This document shows positions 8,018 through 16,403 of a DNA stretch of 64,000 nucleotides, one piece after another. This DNA comes from Lewinella sp. JB7 (lineage in GTDB: Bacteria; Bacteroidota; Bacteroidia; Chitinophagales; Saprospiraceae), in the NCBI RefSeq assembly GCF_024297185.1, contig NZ_JANCTD010000004.1:186001-250000 (forward strand), written 5' to 3'. The notes beneath the pieces were generated by a model that had not been told where the DNA came from, ran no database searches, and worked only from the letters and a program-made list of their open reading frames with translations. Both the position numbers and the translations under genes were made by a program. How positions within the stretch are numbered: the first letter of the stretch is position 1; each line of letters begins with the position of its first letter.

Positions 8018-9085
8018 ATGCCCCTTCCCCGACGAACGTTCCTCCAGACAGCCGGCGTACTCGCGGGCGGCCTCTGCCTCGGCGCGCGCCATGTGACCCC
8101 TCCCGGCTCGCCGGAGTACACCGGCCAAGTAATGACGGTGACCGGGCCCGTAGCTCCGGAAGAACTGGGCTTTTGTCTACCCCACGAGCACCTGTTGTCG
8201 CGCTTCGGCACCGACCCCGCCGAGCCGTCCGCCTACGATGCCGCGGCGGCCCTGGACACGGTCGTGCCTTACCTACAGTACCTCCGCGAACTCGGCGTCG
8301 GCGCGGTGGCCGACTGTACGGCCTATTCCTTCGGGCGGGCTCCCGAGCTGCTGCGGCGGATCTCCGCGGCGTCCGGCGTGCGGGTACTCACCAATACGGG
8401 CTGGTACGCTGCCGCCGACGACCGCTACGTGCCGGCGGAGGCGTATTCCCTCGCCGCGGCGGACATCGCCCGGCGGTGGACCGGTGAATTCTCGGATGGC
8501 ATCGGCGATTCCGGCATCCGGCCCGGCTTTATCAAGATTGCCGTCGACGCCGGCCCGCTCTCCCCCATCGACGCCAAACTCGTCCGCGCCGCCGCCCTTA
8601 CCCACCGCGCCACCGGACTGACCATTAAGGCGCACACCGGCGATAACGCCACCGCCGCAAGGCAACAACTGGAGATTTTGGCGGAGGAAGGCATTGCTCC
8701 GGGTGCCTGGACGTGGACGCACGCCCAGAATATGACCGACTCCCGGCCCCTCATCGAAGCCGCCAACCGGGGGGCTTGGATCAGTCTGGACGGCGTAAAG
8801 ACCCGCTACTTCGCGGACGGCGCGACCCACGGCAACGACACCCTCGACCGTCACCTCGCCCACCTGATGGAGCTACGGGAGGCGGGTCTGCTGCACTGCG
8901 TAATCGTCAGCCACGACGGCAGCACCTTCCCGCCCGCCGGGACGGTCCGCCGGCCCATGGACATCCTTTCCAATACCTTCCTGCCCCTCATCCGCGCTCG
9001 CGGATTTTCGGCTGACGAGATCTCCACCCTGACGGTCACCAATCCCGCCCGCTACTTTACCATTCGCCGGAGGCTACTTGAGTGA
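8018..9085 (+). CDS. Phosphotriesterase-family metal hydrolase, exported
   Basis: 355 residues from the ATG at 8018, chosen because a twin-arginine-like signal (RRTFLQTAGVLAGGLCLG) follows at once. The amidohydrolase-superfamily PTE metal site is complete: HEH in CLPHEHLL, the lysine usually carbamylated in GFIKIAVDAG, His in IKAHTGDN, His in WTHAQN and Asp in IVSHDGS. Family members hydrolyse phosphotriesters, lactones or phosphorylated sugars; most environmental homologues are lactonases, so the name is not a substrate claim. Confidence 0.88.
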   Translation: MPLPRRTFLQTAGVLAGGLCLGARHVTPPGSPEYTGQVMTVTGPVAPEELGFCLPHEHLLSRFGTDPAEPSAYDAAAALDTVVPYLQYLRELGVGAVADCTAYSFGRAPELLRRISAASGVRVLTNTGWYAAADDRYVPAEAYSLAAADIARRWTGEFSDGIGDSGIRPGFIKIAVDAGPLSPIDAKLVRAAALTHRATGLTIKAHTGDNATAARQQLEILAEEGIAPGAWTWTHAQNMTDSRPLIEAANRGAWISLDGVKTRYFADGATHGNDTLDRHLAHLMELREAGLLHCVIVSHDGSTFPPAGTVRRPMDILSNTFLPLIRARGFSADEISTLTVTNPARYFTIRRRLLE

Positions 9086-9144
9086 GCAGCTCAACCCGGC
9101 GCCCGCTACCGCGTTACCTTTCTTCACACCAACACCATCCAGCC

Positions 9145-9780
9145 ATGCCATTACGCTTAGGAGAAACCGCCCCCAATTTCGACGCCCAGACCACCGAGGG
9201 CGACATCAACTTCTACGACTGGGCCGGCGACCAGTGGGTTGTCTTTTACAGTCACCCCAGCGACTACACGCCGGTATGTACCACCGAGCTTGGCCGTACC
9301 GCCCAACTCAAGGAGGATTTCGAGAAGCGCAACGCCAAGGTGATCGCCCTCAGCGTCGATGACCTGGAGAGTCACCATGGCTGGGTGAAGGACATCGAGG
9401 ACACTCAGAGCGTGACGATGAACTTCCCCATCATCGCCGATCACGACCGCAAGATCGCCGAGGCCTACGATATGATCCACCCCGAGGCCGACGAAAAATT
9501 TACCGTCCGCTCCGTATTCATCATCGATCCGCAGCGTAAGGTCCGCCTCACCCTCACCTATCCCCCCGCCACCGGCCGTAATTTCCAGGAGATCCTCCGC
9601 GTCCTCGACAGCCTGCAACTTACCGACAACTACAGCGTCGCCACCCCCGTCGACTGGAAGGAGGGCGAGGACGTCGTCGTGAGTCCCAGCATCGCCACCG
9701 AAGACATTCCCGACAAGTTTCCGAAGGGCCACAAGGAGATTCGTCCGTACTTGCGCACGACCCCACAGCCGAACCGGTAG
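9145..9780 (+). CDS. 1-Cys peroxiredoxin (Prx6 family)
   Basis: 211 residues from the ATG at 9145. The peroxidatic cysteine is C45 in PVCTTE, preceded by the conserved FYSHPSDYTP. No second cysteine is present, consistent with a 1-Cys Prx6-type enzyme that reduces H2O2 and organic or lipid hydroperoxides. The long C-terminal domain (IIDPQRKVRLTLTYPPATGRN..., VATPVDWKEGEDVV) is typical of Prx6. It is followed by an almost perfect 23-bp inverted repeat. Confidence 0.95.
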   Translation: MPLRLGETAPNFDAQTTEGDINFYDWAGDQWVVFYSHPSDYTPVCTTELGRTAQLKEDFEKRNAKVIALSVDDLESHHGWVKDIEDTQSVTMNFPIIADHDRKIAEAYDMIHPEADEKFTVRSVFIIDPQRKVRLTLTYPPATGRNFQEILRVLDSLQLTDNYSVATPVDWKEGEDVVVSPSIATEDIPDKFPKGHKEIRPYLRTTPQPNR

Positions 9781-9781
9781 T

Positions 9782-9839
9782 GGTAATATGGTATGGTGGT
9801 AGTGTGTTACTTACCTCACTACCACCATACCATATTACT
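9782..9839. terminator. 23-bp nearly perfect inverted repeat after peroxiredoxin
   Basis: Left arm 9782-9804 and right arm 9817-9839 pair at all positions except a G-T at the outer end, around a 12-base loop. The arms are AT-richer than the surroundings (GTAATATGGTATGGTGGTAG). There is no T-tract on either strand, so intrinsic termination is plausible but not proven. The symmetry would work on both strands. Confidence 0.65.
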
Positions 9840-9874
9840 AACCTACTACAATACCCCTTAACCAATTCCACTGC

Positions 9875-12295
9875 ATGAACCGAATTTCCCTGCTTTTCCT
9901 TCTTCTACTCTGCACCTGCGTACCCGCCCTAAATACCCTGCACGCCCAGGACGAGGGTGAGAAGACCGAAAAAGACGATAAGAAAAAAGATAAAAACGCC
10001 TACAAAGACTTGCTGGAAGACGCGAAGGCCCAGGACGGCCTCTTTGACGTCATTCAGAAGGACGGCAAGACCTACTTCGAGCTCCCCCTCGCCCTGATGA
10101 ACCAGGAGATCCTGATCGTAAGCCGCATCAGCGGACACGTGAAGGGACTGAACTTCGGCGGTGCGGGCATGCGCAGCCGGCCGCAACAAGTGGTGCGGTG
10201 GCAGAAGCACGGGGAGAAGGTGTTGCTCCGCAGCGTCAGCTACAACAGCGTGGCCAGTGAGGATCTGCCCGTGTACCAGTCGGTCCGGAACAACAACTTC
10301 GAGCCCATCGTGGCCGCCTTCGACGTGAAGGCCTACGGGAAGGACAGCAGCTCGGTGGTCTTCGACGTGACCCCCTTCTTCACTAACGACGAGCCGATGA
10401 TCGGTGCCATGGACGACGATGAGCGCAAGAATTTCGGCATCAAAGGGTTGGATAAGGACCGCAGCCTGATCATGTCCGTCAAGGCCTTCCCCGGCAACGT
10501 CGAGGTACGCCACGTACTGACCTATAAGGGCGACAAGCTGCCCGATAACCAGGTCACCGGTACGCTGTCGGTGGAAATGAACCAGAGCTTCATTCTACTG
10601 CCCGCCGAAAAGATGACGCCGCGGCAGTACGACCCCCGGGTAGGCTACTTCAGCATCGAGCAGACCAACTACGGCCTCGACGCCCAGCGCGCCGAGAAGC
10701 AGCGCTTCATCACCCGCTGGCGCCTGGAGCCGGTCGACATGGAAGCCTGGGAACGCGGAGACTTGGTCGACGTGAAGAAGCCGATCGTCTACTACATCGA
10801 CCCCGCCACCCCGACCGAGTGGGTGCCCTACATCAAGCAGGGCGTCGACGACTGGCAGCAGGCCTTCGAGGCCATCGGACTGAAGAACGCCATTATGGCC
10901 AAGGATGCCCCCACCAAGGAAGAGGACCCCGACTGGAGTCCCGAAGATGTCCGTTACAGCGTGATCCGCTACGTGACCACCGACATCCAGAACGCGATGG
11001 GGCCCCACGTGCACGACCCCCGCACGGGTGAGATCCTGGAAAGCGACATCATCTGGTACCACAACGTGATGAACCTGCTGCGCAACTGGTACCTCATCCA
11101 GACTGCCGCCGTGAACCCCGAAGCCCGTACCCCGAAGTTCGAGCGGGAAGTGATGGGTAAGCTGATCCGCTTCGTTTCCGCCCACGAGGTGGGGCACACC
11201 CTGGGGCTTCCCCACAACATGGGTAGCAGCCCGGCCTATACCGTCGAGCAGCTGCGCACCCCCGGCTTCGTGCAAGAGAACGGCGTGGCGCCCAGCATCA
11301 TGGATTACGCCCGCTTCAACTACGTCGCCCAGCCTGAAGATGAAGGCGTCGGCCTCATGCCTAAGATCGGCGTGTATGATTACTACGCCATTCGCTACGG
11401 CTACCTGCCCATTCCCGAAGCCGGCTCCGTGGCTGAAGATCACGAGATCCTCAACGCCATGATCAAGGAGAAGGCCGACGATTCCCGCTACCGTTACGGT
11501 CGGCAGACCCGGGCCGGCTACGACGCCAGCGCCCAGACCGAGGACATCGGCGACGATGCCGTCCTGGCTTCCACCCTCGGCATTGCCAACCTGAAGCGCA
11601 TCGTCCCCAACCTCCCGCAGTGGATGGCCGAAGACGGCAAGTACTTCGACAATCTGGAGGAAGTGTACGACAACGTCGTCGGACAACTGCGCCGCTACAC
11701 CGGTCACGTCGCCAACAACGTCGGCAGCGTCTACGAGTGGCAGCGCAGTAGCGACGAGAATAAGGTGGTTTACGAAACCGTCAGCAAGGACAAACAGGCC
11801 GCCGCCGTGCAGTTCGTCAATAAGGAGATCTTCACCACTCCCCAGTGGCTGATCGACGAAAATATTCTGCAGCGCATCTCCGCGACCGGGGTCGCCGAGA
11901 AGATCGCCGGCCTGCAGCAGTACGCCATTCGCACTCTGATGCGCGACGATCGCCTCAACCGACTGGTCGAACAGCAGGCCCGCAACCCCCAGACCTACGG
12001 CATCATGGATCTGATGAACGACACCCGCGCCGGCGTCTTCACGGCCGCCAATACCAACAGCAGCTACGGACGGACGCTCCAGGCGGCTTACGTAGATGCC
12101 CTGACGGGTTTACTGAAAAACGAAGAAGTGACCGCCGATGTGAAGGCCGCCGTACGTGCCAACCTTAACCAGGTACAGCGCCAACTGGCCGACACCAACC
12201 GCAACGACAACCTGCTGGTGCAGGGTCACCGCGGGGAACTGGACCAGCACATCCGCGTTGCCCTGACCGGACTGGAAGCCATGACCGGCAAGTAG
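9875..12295 (+). CDS. Secreted zinc metalloprotease (DUF5118/DUF5117 type)
   Basis: 806 residues with a signal peptide (MNRISLLFLLLLCTC...LHAQ) and a Lys/Asp/Glu-rich linker. The order is a short DUF5118-like segment (about 45-95), a DUF5117-like beta domain (about 100-300), then a metzincin-like catalytic region. The zinc site HEVGHTLGLPHN has H437, E438, H441 and H447, with a following SIMDYARFNYVAQPED turn. Homologues are abundant in Bacteroidota; substrates are unknown. A 14-bp hairpin terminator follows. Confidence 0.92.
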   Translation: MNRISLLFLLLLCTCVPALNTLHAQDEGEKTEKDDKKKDKNAYKDLLEDAKAQDGLFDVIQKDGKTYFELPLALMNQEILIVSRISGHVKGLNFGGAGMRSRPQQVVRWQKHGEKVLLRSVSYNSVASEDLPVYQSVRNNNFEPIVAAFDVKAYGKDSSSVVFDVTPFFTNDEPMIGAMDDDERKNFGIKGLDKDRSLIMSVKAFPGNVEVRHVLTYKGDKLPDNQVTGTLSVEMNQSFILLPAEKMTPRQYDPRVGYFSIEQTNYGLDAQRAEKQRFITRWRLEPVDMEAWERGDLVDVKKPIVYYIDPATPTEWVPYIKQGVDDWQQAFEAIGLKNAIMAKDAPTKEEDPDWSPEDVRYSVIRYVTTDIQNAMGPHVHDPRTGEILESDIIWYHNVMNLLRNWYLIQTAAVNPEARTPKFEREVMGKLIRFVSAHEVGHTLGLPHNMGSSPAYTVEQLRTPGFVQENGVAPSIMDYARFNYVAQPEDEGVGLMPKIGVYDYYAIRYGYLPIPEAGSVAEDHEILNAMIKEKADDSRYRYGRQTRAGYDASAQTEDIGDDAVLASTLGIANLKRIVPNLPQWMAEDGKYFDNLEEVYDNVVGQLRRYTGHVANNVGSVYEWQRSSDENKVVYETVSKDKQAAAVQFVNKEIFTTPQWLIDENILQRISATGVAEKIAGLQQYAIRTLMRDDRLNRLVEQQARNPQTYGIMDLMNDTRAGVFTAANTNSSYGRTLQAAYVDALTGLLKNEEVTADVKAAVRANLNQVQRQLADTNRNDNLLVQGHRGELDQHIRVALTGLEAMTGK

Positions 12296-12320
12296 GTTCG
12301 CCCGCACCGGATCATTATCG

Positions 12321-12362
12321 ACCGCCCGTATCCGCACCGCCGGATACGGGCGGTTTTCGTTT
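12321..12362 (+). terminator. Rho-independent terminator after the metalloprotease gene
   Basis: A perfect 14-bp stem (12321-12334 with 12341-12354), six-base loop, then TTTTCGTTT. It sits 25 bases after the stop codon. Confidence 0.9.
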
Positions 12363-12433
12363 GGGCTGGGGGTACTATACAACCCCCCGTGGCTCCAGGC
12401 GTTACCCTAACACGATAACCTCGATCCCGCATT

Positions 12434-13066
12434 ATGCCCGAGCACGGCGACCCCATTATTCTCCCCCCGTCCGAAATCTCCGACGCCACCCGCCGCGCCG
12501 AAGCTCTCATACCGACCCCCTACGGCACCTTCCGCATGGTCGCCTACGCCGGGGACGCGGAAGACTATACGCCCCACCTGGCCCTGGTGCACCCCGACAT
12601 GGATCCCACCGGTGAAGTGATCGTGCGCCTGCACTCCGAATGCATCACCGGCGACCTCTTCGGGTCCATGCGCTGCGACTGCGGCGAGCAACTCGACCGC
12701 TCCCTCCGGATGGTGCAGGCCGGCAAGGGCGTCGTGATTTATTTGCGGCAGGAAGGGCGCGGCATCGGCATTATCAATAAGCTGAAGGCTTACCAACTGC
12801 AGGACCAGGGCTTCGATACCATCGAGGCAAACATTCACCTCGGACTAGAGGTGGACGGCCGCCATTACGGCGTAGCCCAGGGTATCCTCCAGGATCTTGG
12901 GATCGGCAAGATCCAGTTGCTCACCAACAACCCGCTGAAGGTCGACTCCTTCGACGAGGGCCCGATCGAGGTGGTGCGGAGACTACCGATCATCGTGCCC
13001 CCGGTCCAGGAAAGCGAGGCTTACCTGAAGACGAAGCTGGTCGGTATGGGCCACTGGCTGAAGTAA
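12434..13066 (+). CDS. ribA: GTP cyclohydrolase II
   Basis: 210 residues, full length for stand-alone RibA. It opens the imidazole ring of GTP to give the first riboflavin precursor. The zinc site is C-x-TGD-x6-C-x-C in ECITGDLFGSMRCDCG, and the catalytic loop is RQEGRGIGIINK; the C-terminal LLTNNPLKVD is also typical. Many Bacteroidota carry a RibBA fusion; here the RibB (DHBP synthase) half is absent. It converges on the LamG/T9SS gene. Confidence 0.96.
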   Translation: MPEHGDPIILPPSEISDATRRAEALIPTPYGTFRMVAYAGDAEDYTPHLALVHPDMDPTGEVIVRLHSECITGDLFGSMRCDCGEQLDRSLRMVQAGKGVVIYLRQEGRGIGIINKLKAYQLQDQGFDTIEANIHLGLEVDGRHYGVAQGILQDLGIGKIQLLTNNPLKVDSFDEGPIEVVRRLPIIVPPVQESEAYLKTKLVGMGHWLK

Positions 13067-13077
13067 AGAAGGGTGGC

Positions 13078-15114
13078 TTAATTCTTCAGGATCTTTCCGG
13101 TGTATACACCCTCCCGTGAGTTCACGGACAGCAGATAAACACCCTTTGGTAACTCGTGTAGCTCTACCATGTTGCTCCGTACGACACCGCGCTTGACCGT
13201 CCTGCCGATGTAATCCGTTACCCGGTAGGTCGCCTCCGCAATGTGGGTAAGCATTACTGTACCTGTGGTGGGATTCGGGTAGAGGCTGAGCGTCTCCCCC
13301 GTCGACGTCTGACCGATAATCGAAATTACATTCGAGTAAGCGAAGTGCCCGTCCTCGTCGTGTTGCTTCAAACGGTAGTAGACCATCCCGCTGCTGAAGT
13401 GAGTATCTACGTACCGATATCGGTTCGCAATTGTGCTATTGCCGGCCCCCGGGACGAAGCCGATGCGTTGCCACTGTCCCCGTTTGTCAGAACGCTCAAT
13501 ATCGAAGCCTTCATTCTGTTCTTCCCGTGCCGTTTCCCACTCAAGCAGGTTGCCGCCAGAGGATCTCTCAGCGTGGAAGTAGGTAAACTCCACGGGCATA
13601 ACGCTCTCCGCCACAAAGTTAGAGGTGGTACCCGAGAGCGCGAAGTTGTTCAGCTGTAGGGTTTTGCGGTTGACCGTTTCGTCCAGGGCGTTTCTGCGGC
13701 AGGGAGCGCTATTTCCACAGCCGCTGCCGTTGTCACCGTTGCCAACCCCCCGGTCGAAGGTGTAGTAGGTTTCGAGACTGGCCTCGTCACCGTTTAACTT
13801 TTTGCTCATATCCGCTTGTATCTCCGTCGCCGTCCTGGCCTTAGACCAGAAGCGGAGATCGTCTAGAAAACCGTTTGCGAAGCGGCTGTCGCCCGATTGC
13901 AGCAGCGACCCGATCACCAGCGTGAAGTTGCTATTGATATCGGGAACGGTGGCCGCCGACTCGACCACCATCGTTCCGTCGAGGTAAAGTCTGAGTTTGT
14001 TATCGGTATCTCTCACGGCCGCGAAATGGTGCCAGGCATTGGCACTCAACGGTGAGGAAGAGGGGGTGTAGATATTTACACCGCCGGTGGGGCCGGCGGG
14101 TTGTCGGTGCAGGAATCGTATCGTACTATTGACTACCTCGATGAGGAGAAAGTGGTTGTTCGAAGAGTTAGTGCCGGCGATCAGCGATTGTTGGGTGTTG
14201 ACGTTGGATAGGTTGAACCAGCCTTCCATTGTGTAGTCCGACCCATTGGCGAAGGACAGATCATAGGCTACGGCATTATCATTATTCCCGTCAAAGTGAA
14301 GGCTGTTGGCGGCGGCCGGGGCAACGTAGGGGGATTCCAGGGCTACCCCAGCCACGTAGTTCGAAGCAGATCCGGAGAGGGCGAAGTTATTCAGGATGCC
14401 ATTAGATCCATTTCCGGTCTGGTCGGGCTCCGAGTTCTCACAGGGGCTACCGCCCGGACATCCGCTGCCGTTGTCTCCACCGGCCGTTCCCCGGTCGAAA
14501 GTGTAGTAGCCCGCAAGTCCGGCGGCCGTAATCTCCATTTCATGGTCCATACTTTCATTAATCTCCGAGAGAGTGAGGGCATGCGACCACAACCGGATTT
14601 CATCCATTTCACCGGCGAAGGGCCGCGTGAGCCCGCTGTTGTCCAATATTCCAATAAACAGATCCATATCGGAAGGGACATTTGAAACGGAGGAGCCAGA
14701 GGTGACCTCCAGAGTACCGTCCACGTAAAGGCGCAGCTTGCTATCGTAGCCCATTACGGCGGCGAAATGGTGCCAGGTGTTGTCGTCAACTACCGAGGTG
14801 GAAAAAATCTCCACCCCCCCGCTTGTTCCACCGGGTACCCGATGGAGAAACCGTAGGGTACCATCGGTATGAATTTCAACGGTGACGTTGACGACACCGG
14901 AACTTTGCTGGCCGACCAGAATAGCTTGCTTCGTGCCCAGGTCGTCAGTTCGGAACCAGGCTTCTATCGTATAATCGGACCCGGTGGCGAAGTCAGATTG
15001 ACTGACGGACACGTAGTCGTCGATACCGTCGAAGTGAAGAGAATTTTGGCCTTGCGCAATGAGCGCCGAGGTTCCGTACCAGAGGCACAGAAATAGGGTA
15101 AGGTAGTTTTTCAT
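13078..15114 (-). CDS. Secreted protein with two LamG domains and T9SS sorting tail
   Basis: 678 residues from the ATG at 15114, where a signal peptide starts (MKNYLTLFLCLWYGTSALIAQ). Two LamG/concanavalin-like domains follow at about residues 25-255 and 260-500. Each starts with NSLHFDG, contains DYTMEGWF or DYTIEAWF, then WHHFAAV and a KLRLYLDGT-type strand, and ends at a cysteine-bearing YYTFDRG segment. A fibronectin-like region (FTYFHAERSSGGNLLEWET) and a type-A T9SS sorting domain (LSLYPNPTTG...GVYLLSV) complete it. It is probably a surface-attached or secreted binding protein; the ligand is unknown. The two LamG units look like an internal duplication. Confidence 0.93.
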   Translation of the reverse strand: MKNYLTLFLCLWYGTSALIAQGQNSLHFDGIDDYVSVSQSDFATGSDYTIEAWFRTDDLGTKQAILVGQQSSGVVNVTVEIHTDGTLRFLHRVPGGTSGGVEIFSTSVVDDNTWHHFAAVMGYDSKLRLYVDGTLEVTSGSSVSNVPSDMDLFIGILDNSGLTRPFAGEMDEIRLWSHALTLSEINESMDHEMEITAAGLAGYYTFDRGTAGGDNGSGCPGGSPCENSEPDQTGNGSNGILNNFALSGSASNYVAGVALESPYVAPAAANSLHFDGNNDNAVAYDLSFANGSDYTMEGWFNLSNVNTQQSLIAGTNSSNNHFLLIEVVNSTIRFLHRQPAGPTGGVNIYTPSSSPLSANAWHHFAAVRDTDNKLRLYLDGTMVVESAATVPDINSNFTLVIGSLLQSGDSRFANGFLDDLRFWSKARTATEIQADMSKKLNGDEASLETYYTFDRGVGNGDNGSGCGNSAPCRRNALDETVNRKTLQLNNFALSGTTSNFVAESVMPVEFTYFHAERSSGGNLLEWETAREEQNEGFDIERSDKRGQWQRIGFVPGAGNSTIANRYRYVDTHFSSGMVYYRLKQHDEDGHFAYSNVISIIGQTSTGETLSLYPNPTTGTVMLTHIAEATYRVTDYIGRTVKRGVVRSNMVELHELPKGVYLLSVNSREGVYTGKILKN

Positions 15115-15319
15115 GAGACTAATCGAAAAGGCAGAAGAAGTGCTGGCCACTGATCGAGATCTACTCCCGGAGCAACCGCGGTATGGCAAACCCCACAAAC
15201 GGGAAAAAAATTTTGTCCGCTGCTAATTATTTTCCCAATCGACATTTTTAACAGTCCATTTATTCTTGGGGAACCTCGGTCGATCTTTTCCGTTTACGCT
15301 GGGTCAACACTACTCTGAC

Positions 15320-16378
15320 ATGCCCCTCACCAAACTCTCCAAGGACCTCCACCGCGAGTGGGACAACCTCGTCGACCGCCTGCGCTGGGGACACGATAAA
15401 CCCATCGACGTAGCGAACTACATCGGCTTCGGCCGGCCCGACTTTCTGTACCTGACCGGTCGGGTGCTCCGCGACCGCGGCATCGCCCGCAACGAACGCG
15501 ACCAGCTGTGGCACAATATCGTTAACAACTTCAAGCGCTTTAACAGCCGGGAGATCAACGACGCCAAAGTCGAAATCACCTGGGGCGGACACGTATTCGA
15601 GCGCACGACCGACAGCGAGGGCTACTTCTACGTGGAGCACGCCTGCGACCCGGACGAGGCGCCCAAACTCGACGACGAACTCTGGCAGGAGGCTACCGTA
15701 CGCGTCGTGGAAACTCCCCTGGACGGTAAGGTGAATTACGTCAGTCACTCCGACGTCGTGCTCCCCCGGGAAGCGGAGTTCGGAATCATCAGCGACATCG
15801 ACGACACTATCCTGAAAACCGACGTGACCAGCCGCTTTAAGCTCAAGGCGATGATGCATACCCTGCTGAAGAACGCCAGCAACCGGCGGGCCTTCGAGGG
15901 GGTATCCGACTTCTACAAGGCGCTGCAGGGGGGGCCGGACGCGGCCGGCTTCAATCCCTTCTTTTACGTATCCAACAGCCCCTGGAACCTGTACGACCTG
16001 CTGCTCGACTTTCTGCACCTCAACCACCTGCCCCGTGGCCCCATCATGCTGCGCGACTTCGGCCTGCCGGCGGAGGATACCGTCGTCTCCTACAAAACCC
16101 ACAAGGCGGATATGGTCGACAAGATCCTGTCGACCTACCCCCACCTGCCCTTCATTTTACTGGGCGATAGCGGTGAAGCCGATACCGATATCTACCTGGA
16201 AGCCGCCAGAAACAATCCCGAGCGCATTCTCTGCATCTACATTCGTGACGTGCAGCACGAGCTGCGCGCCCAGCGCATCGAAGACCTGATCGAAGACATC
16301 AGTGACATCAACGTAAAACTGGTTGGCAGCTACGAGGAGGCGGCGGCACACGCGCGGATGGAAGGATGGATCCAGTAG
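15320..16378 (+). CDS. App1-family (DUF2183) phosphatase
   Basis: 352 residues from the ATG at 15320. The HAD-like App1 catalytic domain starts with the motif SDIDDTILKTD (D159, D161, T163) and continues through FFYVSNSPWN (motif II Ser/Asn) and LLGDSGEADTDIY (motif IV). Yeast App1 is a Mg-dependent phosphatidate phosphatase; bacterial relatives carry the same core with an N-terminal beta domain (here about residues 70-150, VEITWGGHVFERTTDSEGYF). The substrate is inferred from the family only. No signal peptide, so it should be cytosolic. Confidence 0.9.
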   Translation: MPLTKLSKDLHREWDNLVDRLRWGHDKPIDVANYIGFGRPDFLYLTGRVLRDRGIARNERDQLWHNIVNNFKRFNSREINDAKVEITWGGHVFERTTDSEGYFYVEHACDPDEAPKLDDELWQEATVRVVETPLDGKVNYVSHSDVVLPREAEFGIISDIDDTILKTDVTSRFKLKAMMHTLLKNASNRRAFEGVSDFYKALQGGPDAAGFNPFFYVSNSPWNLYDLLLDFLHLNHLPRGPIMLRDFGLPAEDTVVSYKTHKADMVDKILSTYPHLPFILLGDSGEADTDIYLEAARNNPERILCIYIRDVQHELRAQRIEDLIEDISDINVKLVGSYEEAAAHARMEGWIQ

Positions 16379-16403
16379 GCGCAGCCCGCCGACCGTCAAG
16401 TAC

